Positions 1 through 7,757 of a DNA stretch of 64,000 nt are shown in pieces; position 1 is the stretch's first letter; the number at the start of each line of letters is the position of its first letter. The translations under genes and the position numbers were made by a program. Source of the DNA: Bacteroidales bacterium. Lineage in GTDB: Bacteria; Bacteroidota; Bacteroidia; Bacteroidales; UBA932. The notes below the pieces were generated by a model. The model worked only from the letters and a program-made list of their open reading frames with translations. It searched no databases and was not told the origin of the DNA. Where the stretch lies: positions 1 through 64,000 of the forward strand of contig JAILIM010000039.1 of the NCBI GenBank assembly GCA_024695285.1. The letters are read 5' to 3'.

Positions 1-1248
1 TACATCACCCTCGAAGATGCCTACAAGATGGGACGTACCGACCGCAACTACATCCTCGAGAAGATCTACCAGGACTTCGACGATGCAGCCGAAGCGCTTC
101 CGGCTTCCTACACCAAGGCCCAGCGCGCCACCAAGGGTGCCGCCCTTGCCATGAAGGCCCGCGCCGCCCTGTTCATGAACGACTGGAAGACCTGCGCCGG
201 TGCCGCCAAGGCCTGTATGGACCTGGGCGTGTACAGCCTGCATGAGGACTACCGCGACCTCTTCCTCTCGAAGACAAAGAACAGCCCCGAATTCATCTTC
301 GTGCTGCCCGCTTCCAACGAGCTCGGTATCCATTCGTACGACGAAGCCGCTACCCGCAGCTTCTATCCGCGCAACAACGGCGGCACCTCGACGGCCCAGC
401 CCACCTGGAACCTTTTCTTCGCCTACACCTGCACGGACGGACTCAATGTCGAGGACTCCCCTCTCTACGACCCGGCCAACCCGTTCAAGAACCGCGATCC
501 GCGCCTGAGTGAAGTCTGCGTGCCCTTCGATTCCGAGTTCATGGACTACATCTACAACCCCCGTCCCAGCGCAAAGACCACGCTTCAGGTGTCCACCGGC
601 CTGCAGGTCAAGAACAACGACTGCAAGCCCGTGTCCAAGGACTGCTCCTACAACGGCCTGGTGCTGAAGAAGGGCATCGACGAGGAATGGATCGACGACC
701 GCCTGACCGACACGCCTATGCGCATCATACGCTACGGCGACGTGCTCCTGATGTATGCCGAGTCCAAGATGGAACTCGGTCAGATCGATGCCGACCTCTT
801 CAATGCGGTCAACAGCATCCGTGCCCGCGCCTACAAGTGCAATGTGTCCGAGACGAGCAAGTATCCCGCAATCACCGAGACCAATCAGACAAAGCTCCGC
901 AAGATCCTCCGCAACGAGCGCCGCTGCGAGCTTGCATGGGAGAACCGCCGCTGGTTCGACGTGATGCGCTGGAGGATGGCCGAAGAGTGCTTCACCATCC
1001 CCATCTACGGATTGCCCGGCAACGAGCAGAGCCTCGCGAACGAGAAGACCGGATACTGGCCCTGGCCTAAGGACTTCCGTCCGCACATGACGGCAAGTTC
1101 CGCCATCGACATCACTTCCTTGGAGAACTATCCTGATTACTTCACTATTAATGTGCGTGGAGGATTCGTACCCCGCCAGTACCTGTTCCCCATCCCGGAG
1201 AACGAGCGCGTGGTCTGCCCCATGCTCACCCAGAATCCTGGATATTAA
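1..1248 (+). CDS. SusD/RagB-family glycan-binding lipoprotein, C-terminal part (5' end outside window)
   Basis: The frame is already open at base 1, so the signal peptide and N-terminus lie upstream. The 415 visible residues show the usual C-terminal half of a SusD/RagB protein: a tetratricopeptide-like helical region (ALAMKARAALFMNDW), the late motif RIIRYGDVLLMYAESK, the LRKILRNERRCELAWENRRWFDVMRW block, and the terminal PIPENER...LTQNPGY. Family knowledge: SusD proteins sit on the cell surface, bind glycan and form a lid over a SusC TonB-dependent transporter, whose gene should lie just upstream. The next gene starts 6 nt downstream on the same strand, so two metallo-beta-lactamase-fold lipoproteins appear to be co-transcribed. 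The substrate cannot be judged from this fragment. Confidence 0.93.
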   Translation, partial: YITLEDAYKMGRTDRNYILEKIYQDFDDAAEALPASYTKAQRATKGAALAMKARAALFMNDWKTCAGAAKACMDLGVYSLHEDYRDLFLSKTKNSPEFIFVLPASNELGIHSYDEAATRSFYPRNNGGTSTAQPTWNLFFAYTCTDGLNVEDSPLYDPANPFKNRDPRLSEVCVPFDSEFMDYIYNPRPSAKTTLQVSTGLQVKNNDCKPVSKDCSYNGLVLKKGIDEEWIDDRLTDTPMRIIRYGDVLLMYAESKMELGQIDADLFNAVNSIRARAYKCNVSETSKYPAITETNQTKLRKILRNERRCELAWENRRWFDVMRWRMAEECFTIPIYGLPGNEQSLANEKTGYWPWPKDFRPHMTASSAIDITSLENYPDYFTINVRGGFVPRQYLFPIPENERVVCPMLTQNPGY

Positions 1249-1254
1249 TCTTTG

Positions 1255-2655
1255 ATGAAAAAATCGTTGCTTCTTATGGCCTTTGCAGTCGCCGCCCTGT
1301 GCGGCGGCTGCGAAGAGCCTTACGTACCGCCCACCCCGGGGGGCAAGACAGATCCCGAGACAGGCAATGACGACCCTGCCGTGAAAGTCAAGGTCGGGGA
1401 GGTCCTTCCCGACTGGCAGGAGGGCTATCTCGACATCCACAGCATCAACGGCGGACGCGGGGAGGCGTTCTACTACATCTTTCCCGACGGCACCACCATG
1501 CTCTGCGATGCGGCCGGAGCTCCTCCCGCGGAGCTGCACAAATACAGCGACTCCGATGGCGTGCCTTCGAAACCTGACATGAACACCAACAGCGGCGCCG
1601 TGATCGTGAAGTACATACAGCACTTCGCTCCTTCAGTCGCGAACGGCCGCCTGGATTACTTCATGACGTCCCACTACCACGGCGACCACATCGGTTCCTG
1701 GCGCGACGACTACGCCAAGTACGGCTGGACGCCCTACGACAAGGATGGCAACCAGGTCAGCAAAATTGACCTCAAAGGCGGCGGGTTCCTTCTCAACGGC
1801 ATTGCGGAAGTGGGCCTGTCCATTCCCATCGACAAGGTCCTTGACCGCGGCGACTGGGCCAAGCGCCCGTCCGCCGACTACTACGACGCCGGCGGAATAG
1901 CCCGCTACCAGCTCTATATCAATTACCTGGACTACGCCGCCCGTAAGCAGGGCACGGTGCGAGAGACGCTGAAGATCGGCCATGACGACCAGATCGTCAT
2001 GAAGCATGAGCCTGCTAAATACAGCACCTTCAGCATCCGCACCCTGGCCTCCGGCGGAGACGTCTGGACCGGCAACGGCACCGAGGTGAACACCAGCTAC
2101 GTGCCTTCCGCCGAAGAGTGCAACAAGAACCACGTGGAATGGAGCATCAACGAGAACATCTTCTCCAACGCTTTCATGGTCCACTACGGCAATTTCGACT
2201 TCTTCAGCGGCGGCGACATCCAGTACAGCGGAAAGAGCAGCTACAGCTGGAAAGACATCGAGAAGCCTATCTCACTAGTCGCAAAAAAGGTGGAAGGCAT
2301 GAAGGCCTCGCACCACAGCACCTCCAACACCAACAGCACCGAGTTGCTCGGCAAGCTGAAGCCGGACTTCTACATCGCCGGCGTGTGGCGCGACGTGCAG
2401 CCCAACGCAGCCACGCTCCAGCGTGTCTATAAGGCCAGCCCGAGCGTGAAGATAATGACCACCAACCTAGCTCCTGTCAACGTGTCCACGCTCAAGGCCG
2501 CCGGCATCGATCCCGACACTTTCCTCGCCACCGGCGGCCACGTCGTGGTCCGTGTCGTCCCCGACGGCTCGAAGTACTACATCTTCATCCTCGACGACTC
2601 CAACTTCGACTTCAAGGTCAAGGCCAAGTACGGCCCCTACACCTCATTCAAATGA
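1255..2655 (+). CDS. Metallo-beta-lactamase-fold surface lipoprotein (ComEC-C-terminal-like hydrolase), copy 1
   Basis: About 466 residues. The N-terminus is a lipoprotein signal ending in a lipobox (LCGGC). The start is the ATG at 1255; a TTG at 1252 is in frame but adds only one residue. The zinc-binding signature SHYHGDH places H140, H142, D144 and H145. A later GGD (D321) and the ASHHST motif (H353) complete the metal ligand set seen in MBL-fold hydrolases such as the C-terminal domain of ComEC. The family covers phosphodiesterases, nucleases and lactonases; nothing here fixes the substrate. It follows a SusD gene by 6 nt and overlaps the next paralogue by 4 nt (ATGA), so the three are probably translated together and this enzyme acts at the cell surface or in the periplasm. 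Confidence 0.85.
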   Translation: MKKSLLLMAFAVAALCGGCEEPYVPPTPGGKTDPETGNDDPAVKVKVGEVLPDWQEGYLDIHSINGGRGEAFYYIFPDGTTMLCDAAGAPPAELHKYSDSDGVPSKPDMNTNSGAVIVKYIQHFAPSVANGRLDYFMTSHYHGDHIGSWRDDYAKYGWTPYDKDGNQVSKIDLKGGGFLLNGIAEVGLSIPIDKVLDRGDWAKRPSADYYDAGGIARYQLYINYLDYAARKQGTVRETLKIGHDDQIVMKHEPAKYSTFSIRTLASGGDVWTGNGTEVNTSYVPSAEECNKNHVEWSINENIFSNAFMVHYGNFDFFSGGDIQYSGKSSYSWKDIEKPISLVAKKVEGMKASHHSTSNTNSTELLGKLKPDFYIAGVWRDVQPNAATLQRVYKASPSVKIMTTNLAPVNVSTLKAAGIDPDTFLATGGHVVVRVVPDGSKYYIFILDDSNFDFKVKAKYGPYTSFK

Positions 2656-4025
2656 GAAACCTCAGCATCATCTTTGCCCTGCTTCTTGCAGGCGCCTGCC
2701 AGGAGCAGTACGTACCCCCGACCCCGGGCATCCAGGGCGGCGGGCAGGGCGTCAAGAGCCCGGAGACCCTGGGGCAGCCCCTGACGCCATGGACCGAAGG
2801 CACGCTCGACATCCATTTCATCAACACCTCAACCGGTGAGTGCACCTTCATGATCTTCCCGGACGGCACGCAGATGCTCGTGGATGCCGCAGGATCGCAC
2901 AATGCGACCGGGCCCATCAACAGCACGTCCAACACCGGAATCCGCGCCCGCTGGGACCCGATGAAGGAGCCTGGTTTCAGGGCCGGAAAGTTCATAGCAG
3001 ACTACATCAAGGACTGCATGAAATGGACGGGCAACGACAGGCTGGACTATGTGCTCAACACCCATTTCCACGGAGACCATTTCGGCGGCACGACCGGCAT
3101 GCCCGTATCCGACAAGTCTTCAAGTTACGTCAAGCAGAGCCTGCCGGAAGTGCTTGACCTGCTGCCGGCAGGCAAGCTGATGGACCGAGGCTGGCCGTCA
3201 TACGACTACCCCTTCGACATGCAGACCAAGCCATCCAACGCCGGCATAGTCAAGAACTACGTGACCGCTGTCAAGTGGCACGTAAACAACACGGGGCTGA
3301 AGGCGGAGCGCTTCAAGGCCGGTTCCGCCGACCAGATTACGCTGGCGCGGCCTGCTGATTACCCTGAATTCTCCTTCCGCAACATTATGGTCAACGGCGA
3401 GGTCTGGGACGGCACGGTAGAGGGCGGCAGCAAGGCCACCTTCCCCGAACTTAAAGACATCAAGGTTGCGGATCCGAAGAGCATCGGCAACGACGACTGC
3501 TGCCCGGAAGAGAACCACTGCACCACGGTGTTCAAGCTCAGCTACGGCAAGTTCGACTTCTACCACGGCGGCGACGCCCAGTACGACGGCTGCTCCACCT
3601 TCGTCTGGAAGGATATGGAGACCACGGCCGCAAAGGCTGCCGGCCAGGTGGACGTCATGAAGGCCGACCACCACGGCGTCACCAACACCAACGGCTATGG
3701 CTACGTGGCGAAGAACGGCCACGTCTGCGAAGCCATGAAGTACCTGAATCCTCGCTGCTGGATCATCAACAGCTGGACCGACGGGCACCCGCGCCAGCCT
3801 GTGTATGAAGGAGTTACGAGCTTGCTGCCGGCCATGGACATATTCATCACGAATTCCTGTGACGCAATGCGGTCCTACGAGCGATTCGGGCAGGTCAAAG
3901 GCAGCGACGGCCACATAGTGGTGCGTGTCGAAAAAGGCGGCGCCCGCTACTTCGTCTACACCCTGACCGATTCCGACGGCAAGAAAACCGTCAAGAAAAT
4001 CTCCGGTCCCTACACTTCACGTTAA
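2652..4025 (+). CDS. Metallo-beta-lactamase-fold surface lipoprotein, copy 2
   Basis: Paralogue of the preceding gene (457 residues), translationally coupled to it by an ATGA overlap. Lipoprotein signal with lipobox AGAC near residue 16, followed by the same proline-rich linker start (QYVPPTPG versus PYVPPTPG). Zinc motif NTHFHGDH (H138, H140, D142, H143), GGDAQYDG and KADHHGVTNTN follow in the same order as in copy 1. An additional Cys pair (DDCCPEENHC) is present between the motifs and absent in copy 1. Tandem paralogues with intact metal sites suggest two related but not identical substrates. The stop codon lies directly against the convergent methyltransferase gene, leaving no room for a dedicated terminator. 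Confidence 0.84.
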   Translation: MRNLSIIFALLLAGACQEQYVPPTPGIQGGGQGVKSPETLGQPLTPWTEGTLDIHFINTSTGECTFMIFPDGTQMLVDAAGSHNATGPINSTSNTGIRARWDPMKEPGFRAGKFIADYIKDCMKWTGNDRLDYVLNTHFHGDHFGGTTGMPVSDKSSSYVKQSLPEVLDLLPAGKLMDRGWPSYDYPFDMQTKPSNAGIVKNYVTAVKWHVNNTGLKAERFKAGSADQITLARPADYPEFSFRNIMVNGEVWDGTVEGGSKATFPELKDIKVADPKSIGNDDCCPEENHCTTVFKLSYGKFDFYHGGDAQYDGCSTFVWKDMETTAAKAAGQVDVMKADHHGVTNTNGYGYVAKNGHVCEAMKYLNPRCWIINSWTDGHPRQPVYEGVTSLLPAMDIFITNSCDAMRSYERFGQVKGSDGHIVVRVEKGGARYFVYTLTDSDGKKTVKKISGPYTSR

Positions 4026-5039
4026 CTAACGTTCAAGACGTACGACGATGGAGAGCGGCAGGACTTTGCCGAACTTGTCGTTGAGAGCCAGTTCGCCTGA
4101 TGTGAGGACATCGGGCGAATCTGCTTTAATCCCGAACGCCTCGCGCACGAGGGTCTCGCCGAGGGCGGCGCTGTAGCCGTTGGAATAGAGGTTCAGGACC
4201 ATAAAGGAGCCATGTGGCTTAAGGATGGCGCTGACGGTACGGAGCATCTCGAAGAGGCACTCGTCGAGCTTCCACTTCTCGCCGTCGGGGCCGTGGCCGT
4301 AGGCGGGGGGGTCGAGGATGATGCCGTCGTAGAGATTGCCGCGGCGTGATTCCCGACGTGCGAATTTCATGGCATCTTCGACGACCCAGCGGATGCCGCT
4401 AAGGTCGGTGCGCTCCATGTTGCCGCGGGCCCAGGTGACGACCTGGCGTACGGAATCGAGATGCGTGACTTCGGCGTCACCGGCACGCGCCGCCAGCGAT
4501 GCCGCGCCCGTGTAGGCAAAGAGATTCAGCACCTTAGGCCTTTCCATCCCCCTGCACTTCCGGTAGATAAACTCCCAGTTCGGCGCCTGCTCCGGAAACA
4601 CCCCAACATGTTTAAATGAGGTGAGGCCGAGTCTCAGAGCAAGCTCTGCGCCTCGGCCTGACAGGCTATTATCCCCCTGCACCCCCAAGGGACGGGGGGC
4701 GTTCCCCCCGACACCCCCTGAGTCGCTAACGCTCCGTAAATCTCTTTGATACGTGCTACTCACGTCAGGCAGCCGATACTTGATCCACCACTGGTCGTCC
4801 ATAGGGCGGAGACGCTCCCAGGTGCCGCTGTCCTCCTTGCCGGCCTTGCCGAAACCGGCGCCCGGCTTGAAGCGCGTATGGCTCAGCCGGTCCCATTCGC
4901 GCTGCGGCATACTCTTATCCCACAGCGCCTTCGGCTCAGGCCGCGCCAGCACGTAAGCGCCGAAGCGCTCAAGCTTCTCGCCGTTGCCGCTGTCCAGCAG
5001 CTCATAATCCTTCCATGAATTCTCCGGAAACTCAATCAT
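4026..5039 (-). CDS. Class I SAM-dependent methyltransferase, RlmI/YccW-like, with an in-frame repeat insertion
   Basis: 337 residues. Recognisable parts are an N-terminal segment with LERFGAYVLARP and WWIKYRL, the conserved block TSFKHVGVFPEQAPNW, the SAM-binding motif VLNLFAYTGAASLAA (about residues 169-185), and the catalytic-loop type motif ILDPPAYGHGPDG. This pattern matches rRNA cytosine-C5 methyltransferase-like proteins of the RlmI group, although the PUA domain of true RlmI is not evident, so the RNA target is uncertain. Residues about 94-134 are foreign to the family: a Gly-rich stretch containing GGVGGNAPRPLGVQGDN encoded by a G-rich repeat (see the repeat at 4624-4720). The reading frame is preserved on both sides, so the protein may still fold with the insertion as a surface loop. 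Confidence 0.8.
   Translation of the reverse strand: MIEFPENSWKDYELLDSGNGEKLERFGAYVLARPEPKALWDKSMPQREWDRLSHTRFKPGAGFGKAGKEDSGTWERLRPMDDQWWIKYRLPDVSSTYQRDLRSVSDSGGVGGNAPRPLGVQGDNSLSGRGAELALRLGLTSFKHVGVFPEQAPNWEFIYRKCRGMERPKVLNLFAYTGAASLAARAGDAEVTHLDSVRQVVTWARGNMERTDLSGIRWVVEDAMKFARRESRRGNLYDGIILDPPAYGHGPDGEKWKLDECLFEMLRTVSAILKPHGSFMVLNLYSNGYSAALGETLVREAFGIKADSPDVLTSGELALNDKFGKVLPLSIVVRLER
4624..4720 (-). repeat. In-frame G-rich insertion element, copy 1 (inside methyltransferase gene)
   Basis: Read on the coding (minus) strand, a block with four runs of five or six G (4673-4719) is followed by a hairpin whose outer arms are AGGCCGAG and CTCGGCCT (4624-4631 and 4652-4659) with an inner CAGAGC/GCTCTG stem. 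The G-rich block encodes GGVGGNAP...PLGVQGDNS. The same nucleotide core and the same peptide in the same frame recur in the aroD-aroA gene at 42191-42312. The element interrupts a loop that homologues lack. G-run spacing would permit a G-quadruplex on the coding strand. This is direct sequence observation; mobility is inference. Confidence 0.75.
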
Positions 5040-5100
5040 ATCGCAAATTTACACAAAATCTTCAACAACCCAACTACAGCCCCAAACTCCAGCATAAAAC

Positions 5101-5127
5101 GGGAGAATAATCGCTCGTTTCTCTCCC
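5101..5127 (+). repeat. REP palindrome U1 upstream of RAYT
   Basis: GGGAGA...TCTCCC imperfect hairpin of 27 nt with a 6-bp stem. First of four same-orientation copies flanking the RAYT gene. Confidence 0.7.
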
Positions 5128-5151
5128 AAATGACCATTTCTAACCTTAAAC

Positions 5152-5177
5152 GGGAGAAAAAATGCCTGTTTCTCTCC
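5152..5177 (+). repeat. REP palindrome U2 upstream of RAYT
   Basis: GGGAGAAAAAATGCCTG then TTTCTCTCC: same layout as the other copies, with purine-rich left arm, GCC in the loop and pyrimidine-rich right arm. Confidence 0.7.
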
Positions 5178-5230
5178 TGAACAACCACTCCTTTCTTGCT
5201 TTTTCCCCCAAGTCTCGTTATTTTTGAGCC

Positions 5231-5249
5231 GAAAGGACAAATTCCTTTC
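5231..5249 (+). repeat. Hairpin directly before the RAYT start
   Basis: GAAAGGA / TCCTTTC perfect 7-bp stem with a 5-nt loop, ending 8 nt before the RAYT ATG. It could occlude the translation start or be part of the element end. Confidence 0.45.
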
Positions 5250-5257
5250 CACAAACT

Positions 5258-6157
5258 ATGATAAGCTTCAATGAATCTGAAAGACTTTGCGAAAGTCACT
5301 TCAAACAACTTGGCGATACCTGGCATATTTGGACGCCGGAGAATTTCAATCTTCTTTTCCCAGACACAGAATCATTCAAGACTGGTATGAATCTCGTCGG
5401 AATTTGCTCAAAGCTCTTCCCGGACATTATCGTGATTACGTTCGAGGTTATGTCGAACCACTTCCACGGCACACTTTCCGGAGAACAAGCACGAATACTA
5501 CGTTTCTTTAAAGAACTAAAGCATTTTCTCGGAAGAAAACTCCCTGTCGATCTTTCAAACTGGGACTGTAGCATCAGAAAAGTCGAAACTCTCAAAGATG
5601 CGAGAAATGTCGTCTGCTACAATAATCGCAACGGTTTTATAGTCAACGAGAATGAAAGCCCATATTCATATCCCTGGGGATCAAATCGCTACTACTTCAA
5701 TCCTGAAGCCAAGGCGCGGTATTATTCTAACAGCATCAGTTTCGGTTTCAATGAACGGCGGAAAGCCTGTGCCAGCCACAAAGCTGATTCGATAAATGAT
5801 TTGAAACAGTTGGACGGATATGTCTCACCAATGAGTTTCTGTGATATTGAATCCGGAGAAAAGTTATTCCGCAATGCGTCGCACTACTTCAATGAAATAT
5901 CCCGGAACATTGAGTCCCAGAAAAAGATTGCCCAGGAAATCGGAGAACGCCTATTCTACACAGACAATGAGTTATTCAGGGTGGTCATGGCGATGTGCAA
6001 CGACAAATACAATATACCGCGGCCGGCACTTCTGCCGAAAGATGCCAAACTTGAGATCGCCAAAATCCTTCATTACGACTACAATGCCGGCAACAAACAG
6101 ATTCAGCGTATGCTTAGTCTGGACACCTTGATTGTCAACGCCCTGTTTCCTCGGTAG
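5258..6157 (+). CDS. REP-associated tyrosine transposase-like protein (RAYT, Y1/IS200 HUH family)
   Basis: 299 residues. The segment VITFEVMSNHFHGTL carries the HUH metal motif of IS200-like Y1 nucleases (H68 and H70). Downstream, NVVCYNNRNGFIVNENE with SPYSYPWGS resembles the RAYT block that holds the catalytic tyrosine; Y121 is the best candidate, without proof. A C-terminal extension of about 150 residues goes beyond the usual 150-220 residue RAYT core. The gene is more AT-rich than its neighbours and is bracketed by two REP-like palindromes on each side, the hallmark of single-copy domesticated RAYTs, which lack transposon ends of their own. Family knowledge: such enzymes bind and cleave REP hairpins as single strands and are thought to spread REPs. 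No transposon-style terminal inverted repeats are visible. Confidence 0.8.
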   Translation: MISFNESERLCESHFKQLGDTWHIWTPENFNLLFPDTESFKTGMNLVGICSKLFPDIIVITFEVMSNHFHGTLSGEQARILRFFKELKHFLGRKLPVDLSNWDCSIRKVETLKDARNVVCYNNRNGFIVNENESPYSYPWGSNRYYFNPEAKARYYSNSISFGFNERRKACASHKADSINDLKQLDGYVSPMSFCDIESGEKLFRNASHYFNEISRNIESQKKIAQEIGERLFYTDNELFRVVMAMCNDKYNIPRPALLPKDAKLEIAKILHYDYNAGNKQIQRMLSLDTLIVNALFPR

Positions 6158-6173
6158 GAATCAAAATTATTCT

Positions 6174-6199
6174 GGAGAAAAAAAGCCTGTTGTGCTCCC
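6174..6199 (+). repeat. REP palindrome D1 downstream of RAYT
   Basis: GGAGAAAAAAAGCCTGTTG then GCTCCC, 16 nt after the RAYT stop; same orientation as the upstream copies. Confidence 0.65.
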
Positions 6200-6223
6200 A
6201 AAACAGCAAAACCAGAGGCTCTT

Positions 6224-6250
6224 GGGAGAGAATGTGCCGTTATTTCTCCC
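6224..6250 (+). repeat. REP palindrome D2 downstream of RAYT
   Basis: GGGAGA ... TCTCCC with a 6-bp stem and GCCG in the loop. Fourth copy of the family, ending about 50 nt before the pgk promoter element. Confidence 0.68.
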
Positions 6251-6300
6251 GAAGTGGCACACGGAGTCGGGCAGGGAGGTCAGCATATTGATATTTTTGC

Positions 6301-6308
6301 TAAATTTG
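6301..6308 (+). promoter_or_regulatory. Candidate -7 promoter element of pgk
   Basis: TAAATTTG matches the Bacteroidota -7 consensus TAnnTTTG and lies 32 nt before the pgk ATG. No convincing -33 TTTG is found at the expected distance, so this is only a candidate. Confidence 0.4.
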
Positions 6309-6340
6309 CGGCCGGAAAAAATCAAATCTTATTATATATT

Positions 6341-7594
6341 ATGCAAAAGCACATTGATTCCTACGACTTCACCGGCAAAAAGGCGATCGTACGCGTTGAC
6401 TTCAACGTCCCCCTCAACGAGAATTTCGAAATCACAGATGACACCCGCATCCGCGCTGCTATGCCCACCCTCAAGAAGGTGCTCGCAGGCGGTGGCTCCC
6501 TCATCATCATGTCCCACCTCGGCCGTCCGAAGGGCGTAGCCGACAAATTCTCCCTCCGCCACATCCTCGCCCACGTGTCCGAGTGCCTCGGAGTCCCCGT
6601 GAAGTTCGCTCCCGACTGCCAGAAGGCCCAGGCCGAAGTCGCAGCCCTGAGGCCCGGCGAAGCCCTGCTGCTCGAAAACCTCCGCTTCTACGCCGAGGAA
6701 GAAGGCAAGCCCCGCGGACTCGCAGAAGACGCCTCCGACGAGGAGAAGAAGGCTGCAAAGGCAGCTGTCAAGGCCTCCCAGAAAGAATTCGTGAAGACTC
6801 TCGCTTCCTACGCAGACTGCTATATCAACGACGCTTTCGGCACCGCCCACCGCGCCCACGCCTCCACCGCCCTGATCGCCGACTACTTCCCCGAAGACAA
6901 GATGTTCGGCTACCTGATGGAAGGCGAGATCAAGGCCATCGACAACGTGCTCAAGAACGCCAAGCACCCCTTCACAGCCATCATCGGAGGATCCAAGGTC
7001 TCCAGCAAGCTCGCAGTGCTTGAGAACATGCTTGAGAAAGTCGATAACCTCATCATCGGCGGCGGCATGGGCTACACATTCATCAAAGCTGAAGGCGGCA
7101 AGATCGGCAACTCCCTCCACGAAGACGAACTCATCCCCCAGGCCCGGGAAATCATGGCCAAGGCCAAGGAGAAGGGTGTCAACATCTACCTCTCCGTCCA
7201 GACCCTCGTGGCCGACGATTTCAGCGCCGAAGCCCACACCCAGACTGTCCCGTCCCACGAGATTCCCGAAGGTTGGGAAGGCGTGGACGCCGGTCCCAAG
7301 TCGCTCGAGCGCTGGGGCAAGGTAATCCTCGACTCCAAGACCATCCTCTGGAACGGTCCCGTCGGAGTCTTCGAGATCGCCCCGTTCGCCGGCGGCACCC
7401 TCAAGATAGCTGAATTCCTGGCACAGGCCACCGAGAAGGGCGCATACACCCTCGTTGGCGGCGGTGACTCAGTCGCTGCCGTGACCCAGATGGGCTACGC
7501 AAAGAAGGTCAGCTACGTCAGCACCGGCGGCGGCGCCATGCTCGAAGCCCTCGAAGGCAAGGAACTCCCCGGTATTGCAGCAATCAAGAAATAA
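6341..7594 (+). CDS. pgk: Phosphoglycerate kinase
   Basis: 417 residues when started at the ATG at 6341; an in-frame upstream extension to 6254 has no support and overlaps the promoter candidate. The enzyme transfers phosphate between 1,3-bisphosphoglycerate and ADP in glycolysis, in the cytoplasm. Diagnostic segments are [97 protein letters not shown] and the nucleotide-binding [11 protein letters not shown]. Length and motif order are normal for the family. The gene stands alone; the following short ORF begins 7 nt downstream but belongs to a surface-lipoprotein unit. Confidence 0.98.
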   Translation: MQKHIDSYDFTGKKAIVRVDFNVPLNENFEITDDTRIRAAMPTLKKVLAGGGSLIIMSHLGRPKGVADKFSLRHILAHVSECLGVPVKFAPDCQKAQAEVAALRPGEALLLENLRFYAEEEGKPRGLAEDASDEEKKAAKAAVKASQKEFVKTLASYADCYINDAFGTAHRAHASTALIADYFPEDKMFGYLMEGEIKAIDNVLKNAKHPFTAIIGGSKVSSKLAVLENMLEKVDNLIIGGGMGYTFIKAEGGKIGNSLHEDELIPQAREIMAKAKEKGVNIYLSVQTLVADDFSAEAHTQTVPSHEIPEGWEGVDAGPKSLERWGKVILDSKTILWNGPVGVFEIAPFAGGTLKIAEFLAQATEKGAYTLVGGGDSVAAVTQMGYAKKVSYVSTGGGAMLEALEGKELPGIAAIKK

Positions 7595-7601
7595 GCATAT
7601 T

Positions 7602-7745
7602 ATGATCAAGAAAACAGAGCGTTACAGCGCCCCTGAAGCAGAAATTCTCGAAGCCGGATTCGGGGATATTCTGTGTCAAAGCCCCCAGAGCGGGGAAGAT
7701 GTCAACAACCCGGGCAACTGGTCCGGCTACAATGGTTGGAATTAA
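7602..7745 (+). CDS. Short conserved-type ORF (47 aa) preceding a fimbrillin-like lipoprotein
   Basis: 47 codons, starting ATG and ending TAA, 12 nt before the next lipoprotein gene. The product begins MIKKTERYSAPEAEIL and ends in a Gly/Asn-rich tail (NWSGYNGWN) after a GDILCQSP motif. No signal peptide or membrane segment. Two further short ORFs in this window (56947-57069 and 60901-61038) occupy the same position relative to fimbrillin-like genes and share the layout Tyr...Pro near the start, a stretch of hydrophobic and acidic residues, then I(L/I/V)C.S. Similar very short proteins are familiar from Bacteroidales genomes but no function is known to me. A leader-peptide or secreted-peptide role would be speculation. 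Confidence 0.6.
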   Translation: MIKKTERYSAPEAEILEAGFGDILCQSPQSGEDVNNPGNWSGYNGWN

Positions 7746-7757
7746 AATCGAAGCATC

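Noticed and set aside
5258..6157. Complete IS200/IS605 insertion sequence
   Set aside because: No TnpB/IscB gene and no terminal hairpin ends beyond the four REPs; the single-copy RAYT reading fits better.
6132..6539. 135-codon ORF overlapping RAYT end and pgk start
   Set aside because: Runs through two REP palindromes and the pgk promoter candidate; no conserved pattern.
6332..7258. 308-codon open frame on the minus strand
   Set aside because: Exact antisense of pgk; Val/Gly/Leu-rich product without motifs, due to GC-rich codon bias.
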